The translations under genes were made by a program, and so were the position numbers. 64,000 nucleotides of DNA from Lolium rigidum. Taxonomy: Eukaryota > Streptophyta > Magnoliopsida > Poales > Poaceae. Positions 1-11,262 of this stretch are shown in pieces (the first letter of the stretch is position 1; every line of letters begins with the position of its first letter). The DNA is taken from the NCBI RefSeq assembly GCF_022539505.1, contig NC_061512.1, forward strand, positions 153,991,962 through 154,055,961, in the 5' to 3' direction. The notes below the pieces were generated by a model. It saw nothing but the letters and a program-made list of their open reading frames with translations, searched no databases and was not told where the DNA came from.

Positions 1-1599
1 AATGATTGCAATAAACAGGCTCAAACTCCTAAGAATGCTATTTCCTATAAGCATGTTAATTTTTGTGGAATGCATAGACCTTGTGGAATTAATCAAATCG
101 AAGATCAATATTGTATCCACCATATTAATGAAAAAACTAGAAAGTGGTCTAGGGCTCTAGATGATCTTGGTAAAAAAGTTTGTGCCAGCTATCCTTTTAT
201 TTGTGAACTTTGTCATAAAGTGGGTCATTTTAATTTTCAATGCTCCTCCAATGATAATTCGCACCCCATGAGTGCTGCAAATTTGTATTGTAATGATGAA
301 ATTACTCCTAATCAGCATGATGAACTTACTTTATTTTTGTGGTGTGAAGAGTTATCAAGAAAAATCTCTTTTTTACATATGAGTGATCTTGATATTGATT
401 ATGTCCTGCATGGGTGTCTTTTTTATTGCATTGATAATTGCCATACAAATACTTACATACAAAATATTTTAGAAGAGGACACTTTTCCAAAATATGATAG
501 GACCGCTGTGTGTTTTGAACTTATTAATGAAAAGGAGGAATCCTCCCAAGTTTCTTCTATTGTTTCTGGAAATAAATCAGGTTATGTGGAGGAGCCCCTC
601 ATCAAGCCTCTCCCCGCTAAAGAAGGGAACGAGGAAAGTAAGAAGAAGAAGAAGGGGAATAAAGAGAAAGAGGTAACGGCATATCCCCGCGTGTATGAGA
701 TAACGATGGGTAACCGTAAGTATGTTGCTCCTAATGATTATTATGATAATGAATCTGAGTACAATGATCTTCCTATGCCCTTTACCTACATTAGTGCTCA
801 TGATTTGAAAGAGCACACTACTTTTGATATTGGAAATATCTGGGAAACTAATTCTGAAAATGATGATGTTAATAATTGCCATAGTATCAGTACTATCCAT
901 GCTTCCTATCATAATGATATAGAAAGCTCTAAGCTTGGGGATGAGGTGTTTGAAAATCCTTTTGCTACTGATCATTATATGTTTGATACATCTCCTTCTA
1001 GTAACAACGATGGTATGGTCACAGATGAACATACTGTGAAAGATAACTATTCTATTTCTTATGATGACACTATGCCTCCAATCTTTGATGATTATTATAA
1101 AGAATGCTATGATATAGGTTATAACTATCCTTATTAAACTTGTCATAGTTATGATTGGATTGCTAAAAACAATTCCCTTAATATGCAACTTGTTTACCAT
1201 GTTCAAATTCTTGATAATAATCTTGCTCCAATTACTATTAATAAGAAGAACTCTTCTTATGCCAAAATTAATGATACTTTTATGCATATGAACCATGATA
1301 AGAATGTTTTAAGTGATGGGTATATTGTGGATTTTATCAATGATGCTACTGAAAGTTATTATGAGAGAGGGAAACACGGTTATATGCATCTTAATAATAT
1401 TAAGTTTCCCCTCTCTATGTTGAGAATCTTGAAGTTACACTTGTTTTATCTTCCTATGCTTGTTGCATTATGCTTCATGAACTTGTTTATTTATAAGATT
1501 CCTTTTCATAGGAAGTGGTTTAGGCTTAAATTTATTTTGAATTTGCTTCTTGATGCTCTCTTTTGCTTCAACTCTTATTTCTTGCGAGTGCATCATTAA
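1..1599 (+). pseudogene. Retrotransposon accessory ORF: zinc knuckle plus C-terminal membrane segments, one in-frame stop
   Basis: The reading frame is open from the window edge, so the 5' end is missing. A CCHC-type zinc knuckle (C-x2-C-x3-GH-x4-C) lies at about 220-262, after a Cys/His-rich stretch at about 60-120. A long Asp/Asn/Ser-rich middle follows, with a Lys/Glu-rich patch near 600-680. A TAA at 1135-1137 interrupts the frame, which then stays open in the same phase to 1599. The last part is hydrophobic, with two likely membrane segments at about 1420-1505 and 1525-1590 separated by basic residues. I recognise no RT, integrase or protease. The order (zinc-binding, acidic spacer, membrane end) suggests an extra ORF in the envelope-like position, but that role is inferred. 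The TAA fits a C-to-T change of CAA. Confidence 0.6.
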
Positions 1600-4072
1600 A
1601 ACTGCTGAGCCCATCTTAATGGCTATAAAGAAAGCACTTCTTGGGAGATAACCCATGTCTTTATTTTACTACAACAATTTTCTTTTATATTTGAGTCTTG
1701 GAAGTTGTTACTACTGTAGCAACCTCTCCTTATCTTTATTTTATTGCATTTTTTGTGCCAAGTAAAGTCTTTGATAGTAAAGTCAATACTAGATTTGGAT
1801 TGCTGCGCAGAAACAGATTTCTTGCTGTCACAAATTTCAATATGCCTCTCTGTAGGTAACTCAGAAAAATCTGCCAATTTACGTGCGTGATCCTCAGATA
1901 TGTGCGCAACTTTCATTCAATTTGGGCATTTTCATCTGAGCAAGTCTGGTGCATCTAAAAAATTCGTCTTTACGGACTGTTCTGTTTTGACAGATTCTGC
2001 CTTTTATTTCGCATTGCCTCTTTTGCTGTGTTGGATGGATTTCTTTGTTCCATTGACTTCCAGTAGCTTTTTGCAATGTCCAGAAGTGTTAATAATGATT
2101 GTGTCACCTCTGAACATGTGAAATATTTGATTATGCACTAACCCTCTAATGAGTTTGTTTTGAGTTTGGCGTGAAGGAAGTTTTCAAGGGTCAAGAGAGG
2201 AGGATGATATACTATGATCAAGAAGAGTGAAAAGTCTAAGCTTGGGGATGCCCCCGTGGTTCATCCCTGCATATTTTAAGAAGACTCAAGCATCTAAGCT
2301 TGGGGATGCCCAAGGCATCCCCTTCTTCATCGACAACTTATCAGGTTTCTTCTCTTGAAACTATATTTTTATTCGGTCACATCTTATGTACTTTACTTGG
2401 AGCGTCTATGTGCTTTTATTTTTGTTTTTGTTATTTTCATTCTCTGAATAAATACATGATTGTATGGGAGAGAGACACGCTCCGCTGTTGCGTATGAACA
2501 CATGTGTTCTTAGCTTTACTCTTAATGTTCATGGCGAAGGTTGAAACTGCTTCGTTCATTGTTATATGGTTGGAAACAGAAAATGTTGCATGTGGTAAAT
2601 GGTATAATGTCTTGAATAATTTGATACTTGGCAATTGTTGTGCTCATATAGATCATGTTTAAGCTCTTGCATTATGTACTTTGTACTCATTAATGAAGAA
2701 CTACATAGAGCTTGTTAAAATTTGGTTTGCATGATTGTTCTCTAGAGTCTAGATATTTTCTGGTTAAGGTGTTTGAACAACAAGGAAGACGATGTAAAGT
2801 CTTATAATGCTTACAATATGTTCATATGTGAGTCTTGCTGCACCATTTTATACTTGAGTTTGCTTCAAACAACCTTGCTAGCCTAGCCTTGTATTGAGAG
2901 GAATTCTTCTCGTGCATCCAAAACCTTGAGCCAAAAACTATGCCATTTGTGTCCACCATACCTACCTACTACATGGTATTTCTCTGCCATTCCAAGCAAA
3001 TACTTCATGTGCTACCTTTAAACAATTCAAAAGCTATTATCTCTTATTTGTGTCAATGTTTTATAGCTCATGAGGAAGTATGTGGTGTTTATCTTTCGAT
3101 CTTGTCATTTACTTCGGACAGACTTTCACCAATGGACTAGTGGCTTCATCCGCTTATCCAATAAATTTGCAAAAAGAGCTGGCAATGGGGTTCCCTGCCC
3201 CAATTAATTAACTTGCATTAATAATTCTCTTCACATGCTTTGCCCTGATCTATCAGTAAGCAACTTAATTTTGCAAATAGACACTCCTCCATGGTATGTG
3301 AATGTTGGAAGGCACCCGAGGATTCGGTTAGCCATAGCTTGTGTAAGCAAAAGGTTGGGAGGAGTGTCATCAATAATGAAACTAAAATACATGTGTAAAC
3401 AAAAGAGAAGAGGGATGATCTACCTTGCCTGGTAGAGATAACGTCCTTCATGGGAGCCGCTCTTGAAAGTCTGGTTGATAAGGTAGTTAGAGTACCCATT
3501 ACCATTCGTTGACAACAACAAACACCTCTCAAAACTTTACTTTTATGCTCTCTATATGATTTCAAAACTTAAAAAGCTCTAGCACATGATTTAATCCCTG
3601 CTTCCTTCTGCGAAGGGTCATTCTTTTACTTTATGTTGAGTCAGTTTACCTACTTCTTTCTATCCCAGAAGCAAACACTTGTATCAACTGTGTGCATTGA
3701 TTCTTACATGTTTACCTATTGCACTTGTTATATTACTTTGTGTTGACAATTATCCATGAGATAAATATGTTGAAGTTGAAAGCAACCGCTGAAACTTATA
3801 TCTTCCTTTGTGTTGTTTCAAAGCTTTTTACTAAGAATCTATTGCTTTATGAGTTAACTCTTATGCAAGTCTTATTGATGCTTGTCTTGAAAGTATTATT
3901 CATGAAAAGTCTTTGTTATATGGTTCAGTTGTTTACTCATTGTCTTTACCATTGCTTTGAATCGCTGCATTCATCTCATATGCTTTACAATAGTATTGAT
4001 CAAGATTATGATAGCATGTCGCTTCAGAAATTATCCTTGTTATCGTTTACCTACTCGAGGGCGACTAGGAAC
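1600..4072 (+). other. Non-coding 3' internal region of element A
   Basis: No sustained reading frame is visible. The stretch is AT-rich and aligns by eye in blocks with 47100-49710 of element B, including the 3' end at about 3700-4072. Two extra copies of the polypurine-tract motif TAAGCTTGGGGATGC stand at 2238-2252 and 2295-2309. A hairpin-forming block lies at 3280-3368. Confidence 0.7.
3280..3368 (+). other. Conserved hairpin block in the 3' region of A
   Basis: Arms GACACTCCTCC (3280-3290) and GGAGGAGTGTC (3358-3368) are perfectly complementary over 11 bp and enclose a block containing GGCACCCGAGGATTCGGTTA. The same block occurs twice in element D (from 26481 and from 26596). The D copy at 26596 keeps pairing through compensating base changes. 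Confidence 0.7.
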
Positions 4073-4087
4073 TAAGCTTGGGGATGC
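4073..4087 (+). other. Polypurine tract of element A
   Basis: TAAGCTTGGGGATGC ends one base before the TG start of the LTR at 4089. In an LTR retrotransposon this position is the plus-strand primer. Confidence 0.8.
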
Positions 4088-4088
4088 T

Positions 4089-5153
4089 TGATACGTCTCA
4101 AACGTATCTATAATTTCTTATGTTCCATGCTACTTTATTGATGATACTCACATGTTTTATACACATTATATGTCATATTTATGCATTTTCCGGAACTAAC
4201 CTATTGACGAGATGCCGAAGGGCCGCTTGCTGTTTTCTGCTGTTTTTGGTTTCAGAAATCCTAGTAAGGAAATATTCTCGGAATCGGACGAAATCAACGC
4301 CCAGCATCTTAGAATTCCACGAAGCTTCCAGAACACCCGAGAGGGACCAGAGGAGAGCCACATGGGGCCCACACAGGGTGGCGGCGCGGCCCAAGGGGGG
4401 CGCGCCCCCCTATTGTGTGGCGGCTCCGTAGCCCCTCCGACTCCGCCTCTTCGCCTATAAGAAGCCCCCTGACCTAAATCTTCGAGACGAAAAAGCCACG
4501 GCACGAGAAACCTTCCAGGGCCGCCGCCATCGCGAAGCCAAGATCTGGGGGACAGGAGTCTCTGTTCCGGCACGCCGCCGGGACGGGGAAGTGCCCCCGG
4601 AAGGCATCTCCATCGACACCACCGCCATCTTCATCACCGCTGTTGTCTCCCATGAGGAGGGAGTAGTTCTCCATCGAGGCTAAGGGCTGTACCGGTAGCT
4701 ATGTGGTTAATCTCTCTCTCCTATGTACTTCAATACAATGATCTCATGAGCTGCCTTACATGATTGAGATCCATATGATGAGCTTGTAATCTAGATGTCG
4801 TTATGCTATTCAAGTGGATTTTACTTATGTGATCTCCGGAGACTCCTTGTCCCACGTGTGTAAAGGTGACAGTGTGTGCACCGTGTGGGTCTCTTAGGCT
4901 ATATTTCACAGAATACTCTTCGCCGAACTAGTGCACCTATACATTTGACAAGTGTATTAGGTGTGTTGGGGACACAAGAGACTTCTTGTATCGTGATTGC
5001 AGGGTTGCTTGAGAGGGATATCTTTGACCTCTACCTCCCTGAGTTCGATAAACCTTGGGTGATTCACTTAAGGGAAACTTGCTGCTGTTCTACAAACCTC
5101 TGCTCTTGGAGGCCCAACACTGTCTACATGAATAGAAGCGTGCGTAGACATCA
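4089..5153 (+). repeat. 3' LTR of element A
   Basis: The LTR starts TGATACGTCTCAAACG and ends GTAGACATCA (1065 bp). The first ~550 bp resemble the LTR of element B, including a GC-rich palindromic stretch at about 4375-4415. From about 4680 onward the sequence is unrelated to B, so the two families share U3 but not U5. Confidence 0.85.
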
Positions 5154-6111
5154 CTCCACCTAGATGCTTAGTTGAATTAGTTGCTACTTTACTTCATCAA
5201 TTCATGGATATGATCTTACTCCATTTGGTATTGGCTACCTCACCACTCCCAAATGAAATGGTTTAACTCCTAATACTGTAGTTCAATGGTTATCCTTTAT
5301 TCTTAAATAGGTAAAGCTAAGATTGGTATGAGTGGTCTCTCTCTTATTTGGAAGGACTTTAATACTAACCTAAGTTTGGGCTCCATAGAGAATGATGTGA
5401 TCATCAATATCTATGTTTAACATAATTGGGTTCTCTCTCTAGGGATGGTCTGGAATAATATTCTAGGGTTTCTCTTTAAAGGTGATGGTTTGAATATATG
5501 GATGTATATCCAAGGTTCAGTTCAAGGTTTATCATTGATCCTCTAATAAGTAATATAGAACTCTCACTTCTCTAGGTTTGATGTATAATAACTTGGAATG
5601 TAGAAGAATATATATACTTCTTGAGTGGATCTCCTTGTTATAATTCCAATGTTGAAGAAAAATGAATACCATGAGGTTCATGGTAGGATCATGGATTAGT
5701 TTAAGACATGGAAAACATAAGTCAAGAATGGTTTCTCCATTTTATTGTTACTTGATTTCCATTTAAATGGATGATCATATGTTATGGCAAGGAATATCAT
5801 GTTGTGATATTTAATAAGATCAAATAGTTGATCCTTGATTAATAAGTTCTTGTGTTGGTTTTAATTCCATTTGATCTAACCCCTTAGATCAAATCATCTC
5901 TACCCAAAACAAGGTTTTAGTAAAGTCACATTGAGGTTTATAGCGCTTGACTTGATGAGCTACTTCAATTCCACCAAGGTCAAGTGAAACTTCGATTCAT
6001 CGTGATCTGTTTTACTTTAAAGCGCGAAAATTCCCCAGATTTTCTATGCATGAATGCAATGCACACATTTGTTTCCTCTATTTTTGTAACCCCGTTACCT
6101 GGGATATTACA
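5154..6111 (-). repeat. LTR of a decayed minus-strand chromovirus (element E), truncated
   Basis: The block ends at 6111 with the reverse complement of an LTR start, TGTAATATCCCAGG. Just beyond it is a purine tract on the minus strand (AAGGGGTAGAGAC). The terminal ~100 bp resemble the matching end of element C's LTR, including GCGCGAAATTCCCCAG-like bases, so E is probably of the same Tekay/Del lineage. Element A is inserted into its left side. No coding sequence is visible. Confidence 0.6.
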
Positions 6112-8366
6112 GTCTCTACCCCTTAAACTAAACTTCATCCTCGAAGTTTGAACTCTCTCACGTTTCCGGAGTGTGGATCTATCGTTCGTGCACTACGGCT
6201 TCTCTCGAACTCCGTGGTGATCTCACTAGATATAATTGAATATATCTCTTGTCCAGATTCTACCTGGAATCCATTAGTATCTGTCTCTGAACCATGGTTC
6301 TTACTTTGATTCTTTGATTTCTTCCAATATCATTATCTTGTTTCCTTTCTCATTGACGATTCAATGATTAGGACTTCTTCTGGTACTGCTAGTCTTAACT
6401 GAAGACTAATTTAATAACATACTCCTATTTGGTAAATAGGTCTTTGTTTTTCCCTTACTACCAAAACTGCAATAATGGTACTAAGTAAGGTACTTAACAT
6501 GGAAATGATCATGATGATTTATTTCCCTAAGAATGGATTAGACTCATTTAGTCCATCCAATCATGGTTTATAGTTGATACTTATAATTATTTTGGATTAT
6601 TTAGGTTCCATGAAAGGAATCATTCAAATAGACTTTAGTTTTGGTATAATCAATCTCCCTCGGTCTTTGGCCTTCTTGAGCTGTATTTGGTCTATGGTAT
6701 TTTCTTCGTCCAACTTCATTAACATTAGCTGACTTGAGCTTTCGTACTTCTGATTAAATATTACTCACTTTCTCAAGTTATAGTCCACTTCTTATTTCCT
6801 CGAGGTATGAACCTCGGCTTCTGGTCTAACTTCCTTCTGAAAGTATTGTTCATCAATCTTATGAAAATAAGATCGAACTTCCTCTCAGTTCAGACCTTCT
6901 TCTTCTATTATGCTCAAAGTATTGAGTTATTGTACATCCAACTCAATCTTTACTCTACCCCATAGAGTTTTCTTATGGTCTTCAACTCCTTTTCTTCCAA
7001 CTATTGGACTTATGGTTTGGAATATTGGGTCACAGTTCTAACTTATGGGTTTTACTTCTTCTAAGGTGTCGCGAAGAATGTTTATGGTGTATCCACTCAA
7101 TTGTGGACATTCATTGTGAATCCTTCGACTAAATGATTATAGATCTAGCTATTTGGCTGACAAGATTTTTATTTGTTAACAAACTTTTGTTACAAATAAT
7201 TAAATCGTGGACTATTAGTAATACCCACTGATACCAGCTGTGGTTATTATACCAACTGTGGCTACTTGATATCTAAATAATGGATTCTATTATAGGTTCT
7301 GATCAACTGGACGAGACATCTTCTATTTTATCTCGCAGTATTGATATTATACTAATTGTGGTCTTCTGATATCGACTATGGTCTTCTTATGTCTGCTATG
7401 ATTTCATATATCACCTTCCTTAATTCAGTGGTTTATTTTGCAAGAAAACCACTAGTCGACACTATGATTATAGTATCCTAAGTGATTTTCCATGCATTCC
7501 CTCTTCTATGTTGACTATGGATCTGCTTCAGCTTCACCATAATCATTATATTTCTCACCTTCATGCTTCTTTCGTACAAAAGTACTCCTCTGTTGAGGTA
7601 GCATTAGTTTCTGATTGTACTTCATTCAGAGTATTGTGGTTACATCCCACACGAATACCATTACCCTCTAGATCTATAGCATTAAGTAAGAACTTGATAT
7701 AGCAACATGCATTTGCATACCAAAGTCAAACTTCATGTATGGATCTAGTCAAACAATGAAAATCCAATAAAATCCAAGAAGATTCAGCTTTGTGCTTGTA
7801 ATACACATCATCATAAGCCTGAATATGATTGTTGCGTAAGACATCTCTAAACATCGGGCTACGTGATGTAGTATAGAACACCACATAATATAGGTTTATA
7901 TCGTGATACTTAGCACGAATATAGGGAATTCTACTATTTGTCTCAACCTTTACCTTAATTGCACATTTGCACTAAGATAAACTTGAAACAAAGTGGTCTA
8001 GGATAGTTAAGGTTAACCTAATTTTCTTAGGAAGTACTACTTATCTTCTATTTTGTTGAGGACTATCTCACATGATATGTCTAGGTTCTAACATTGCTAT
8101 TCTAAACACATAACTCTGGAAATATAGCTCATATGCTTTCATATGTTCTTACCATATAATTAGGGTTCTGATGTACTTGACACAGTTCCCATGGTTTTGG
8201 AACACAATCTTACTCTATTGTTTCGCGTCTAACTTCTTATAAAACTCCTCCTAAGTATTTATGATATTCTAGCCCATCACATAACGATTCTCAGGTGAAT
8301 CATATATGATTTCTATCTCTACCATGTAAGTAGTCATATTTTATTCATATCTCTCTTCCTTATCTC
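6112..8366 (-). mobile_element. Decayed internal region of chromovirus E
   Basis: This AT-rich sequence follows the purine tract of E and has no usable reading frame on either strand. About 6290-7640 is repeated, diverged, at 60867-62190 in the same orientation. At 7225-7400 the motif ATACCAACTGTGGTT and variants recur, interspersed with GATATC-type words. The assembly gap cuts the right side. The assignment rests on position and the repeat copy, not on protein domains. Confidence 0.45.
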
Positions 8367-8466
8367 NNNNNNNNNNNNNNNNNNNNNNNNNNNNNNNNNN
8401 NNNNNNNNNNNNNNNNNNNNNNNNNNNNNNNNNNNNNNNNNNNNNNNNNNNNNNNNNNNNNNNNNN
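8367..8466. other. Assembly gap (100 N)
   Basis: Exactly 100 N, the usual placeholder for a scaffold gap of unknown size. Sequence on the two sides belongs to different elements (E and F). Confidence 0.98.
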
Positions 8467-10875
8467 GCTTTTCTCCTAGCTTAGCGATGAACACACTGAG
8501 CGGCGCTACAATCATCCCTGCCAGTTGCTGCACTTGGTGCAAATTCTTTAAGCGGCTCCATGTCGAGAATGACTTTGATTTTCAAAGGGTTGGCTTCGAT
8601 CCCCTACGCTTGAGATGAAGTACCCTAGCACTTGCCCCCACTGGTACTCCGACATTTTTTGGGGTTCAACTTGATTTCCTGTGTCAGTTATCAAAAAGTC
8701 TCCAGGTCTATTGACGAGGGTGGCGATTGTTAACTTCGTTTTCACACGATATCGTCGATATAGACTTGATGACTGCTCCCGATCTGCTCTCCATAAGGCA
8801 GAAGCTTGCATACAGCGTTGTGCAGGTGTCTAGGTTTTCAACTGAAGGTCTGTGTGTTGTGAAACGCCGTGTGGAGTCGGTGAGCAGCGGTTAGCTCTGG
8901 TCTTCTTTCTTAGGTTTAGTCAGATTATATCAGAGTCACATCGAGGAAGGAGAGGCGGCCGGATCCCGACCTGTGGAATCAACTATAAGTCCAATTACGA
9001 TGCGCGGGAAGTGATCTTTGAGTGTTGTTGAGGTGGTGTAATGATATTGCACACATACGCCGGGCGGTGGTGTCTTTTGGGCACCATGACAGGGTTGGCC
9101 ACCCACTCAGTTTCGCCCGAGGCTCTGGATGAATCTTGCTTTCTGAATTGATTGATTTCCTCACCAATTGCTCCTCTTTGGTTGGAGAATCAGTGTGTTC
9201 TTTGCCTTTAGTTATTATCCAGGTCAACATTAAGGGCGTGTGGCTGAGTTCACACAGGGATACGGCATGTCGGATGGTTCCCATGCAAATGTCTCCCGGC
9301 TCACGGAGGAACTCGTGGGCCACGCCTTCATATCATGGCAGATCCTTGATATAGTGACCGTTTTCTTTGGGTCGATGGGATGTACTGCTGAGTTTCTTGG
9401 CTTCCTTGTGCCATCTATTTCATTGGATCTTACGTTTGGTTGTCAGGCGGTGGCTGCGTATGATCTATGGCAGCATCGATCGCATTGAGCTCCTCCTTGG
9501 CGCGAACTTGAGGGATGCCTGGAACTCTGTCACAGAGTGTACGATCCAAGCAAAACTCCATGGATGATTATTGGGGTCAGATTGTTACTGCATCTTGATT
9601 TTAGAGTACGCATATTGAAGATGACATTGTAAATTTTGTAAGCGTGGAGCTGTTAGGAGATGGCGTGATATTGAGGCTCCAGTCGACTACTTGGGTGATC
9701 TTTTCTTTGCTGAAATTGGTGACGTCAAGACTCATTCCAATGATCTTTTCCGAAGAAATCAATGGTGGGAGCGGTATAATGCTGTGGAATCTGTGTCGAT
9801 TCTCTTAGCATATCAGTAATTAAACCCATTGCTCTCATTGTGTTGGCGAATAGTAGGTTTAAGCACTTCATATCCATGAATACTTTGCTCATGTTGTACC
9901 CTCTGATCCAGCCTCAAGATGGGCTGCATTCTGGTCTGAGAATGACTTTGAACAGTCCCATCATATCAAGAGATGCTTTATTAGTGGATTGATGAATTCT
10001 GAATTGTGTCAAACATGGCGACCTGCGTACTTCACTTCTCGCGAAAATTTCTTGATTTCCCCGAAAGCTGGTTATGGATCATGTTGACCTGCCCGCGTGG
10101 CTGCAGGAATATCTCGTTGGTACATACTCGTCCTTCTCCATTGGTTCATACTGACTCTGGCACACATCAGTTCTGAGTGGCTCCGGTGTAAGATCTTGCC
10201 CTCTTCTCCATTATGTGAACTCTTGAGTATAGCTTCGGCTCCACAGGATCATCACCAAGAGCTGTCCGAATCTCAGGGAAGTATGGTTCTCAATGGTATT
10301 GATTTCTCTCTCGAATATGGGTGATGTGGGTAGGTGCCATACAAAGCATCAAAGTGCCTCTGTGGCGATGCATCGGTGACAGTAGCGGCTGTGGATGGTT
10401 GCACACACCTCGCTATCCCGTTCGGATAGCGGGGTGTGCTTCTCGTTCTTCTTCTCCATGGTGCAAGTCCCTTTGCCTTTTCTTTCAGATCACGATTCGT
10501 GAGATCGAAACTTCCTCGGCTGCCTCCTTGCGCGCGCTTCGGGCGGGATTTCGAGTGCTTTGCCCGGGGTATCATCTGCTGCAGCTGAGGGCCCCCGAAT
10601 CCGAGATGTATTTGTCCTAGGGAGGGGAAGAAAGCCTCGGAGTCCGATGATGAAGTGAACGCCTCCATGCGGCGGTCATGTCGATCACACGATCTGCGAA
10701 GGAATCGGAGTGTGGCGGTTTATGGTGTGGTACGAACTCGAAGGATCCGCGGCGAATCAGGTCCTTTGGATACAGGGCGTTGTTGACGACTTGAAACCCA
10801 CGACACTGGGGTCCTGGCCCAGTATCGCCGTGCACCACGCCTTGTGCCCATGGTTTCCCACGAGCCAGCGCCAAT
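8467..10875 (-). pseudogene. Decayed Gypsy gag-pol (element F, Tat/RIRE2-like)
   Basis: Read on the minus strand, short disconnected frames carry recognisable Gypsy pieces. Near 9040-9130 is the early RT segment around EWVANPVMVPKK. At about 8548-8700 comes a GQVLGYFIS-like piece followed by remains of a GIEANP-type block. At 8467-8540 is the RT/RNase H connection VQQLAG...FIAKLGEK. Frames at 10273-10874 lie where gag should be, just after the primer site, but match weakly. Many frameshifts and stops break the gene and the gap removes the rest of pol. The order agrees with an LTR on the right at 10876. Confidence 0.65.
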
Positions 10876-11262
10876 TGTCGAGGTGCTCTCGCGGCAATGC
10901 CCTCGTTAGGGGCTTAGGGTTGATGGAATCCTGCAATGCAGCAGCGGAACTTGTCAGTTCACGGACAAGCGGGGAGAAGCGGTTACCGAGGTTGGGGCCC
11001 TCGTAAAGTGAAACTGCCCACGTCACCTGCTTAGTGTGATTTATGATGATATTCAGGTTACAATGGGAATTTTAAATAGTTCGGCTGAGATCTTGTCGAG
11101 ATATAGCTGAGGTACTACAAGTGCTTCCGTTCAGCTTGATAGTACAAGATCAACTAAGATTCGGTGTGTCCTCGATGGCCCCTCTCCTGGCCTTTATATA
11201 GAGGCGGTCTCGAAGGTCTAATCGAGTGACTAGTTTCGGTAGATCTATCTCTAAACTTTTCT
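10876..11262 (-). repeat. 5' LTR of element F, 3'-side part only
   Basis: On the minus strand it ends ...GCACCTCGACA, followed by a primer-site-like ATTGGCGCTGGC. A TATA box (CTATATAAAGG, near 11194-11206) precedes AGGGGCC and the U5 region. It matches the general layout of the plus-strand LTR at 52065-52606 (TATA, GGCCAGGAGAGGGG, CCCTAAGCCCC, CCTCGACA). Similarity stops near 11262, where the sequence becomes the antisense gene of element G, so the U3 start is missing. Confidence 0.6.

Larger units (their letters stand above)
1..5153 (+). mobile_element. Element A: 3' part of a Gypsy-type LTR retrotransposon
   Basis: The window opens inside this element. It shows an internal ORF region (1-1599), a long non-coding 3' region, a polypurine tract (4073-4087) and a terminal LTR (4089-5153) with TG...CA ends. 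The 5' LTR and any pol genes lie outside the window. Its 3' internal region and the first half of its LTR are clearly related to element B (44485-51306), but its coding part and LTR end differ. CTCCA follows the LTR and may be the target duplication; the other copy is not visible. The element lies in the LTR of the minus-strand chromovirus E. Confidence 0.85.

Noticed and set aside
577..1296. Long minus-strand ORF opposite the element A ORF.
   Set aside because: Ile-rich shadow of the AT-rich sense frame, with no domain.
8360..8542. ORF crossing the first N gap.
   Set aside because: The N run has unknown content; only the part after 8467 is used, as evidence for the decayed RT.
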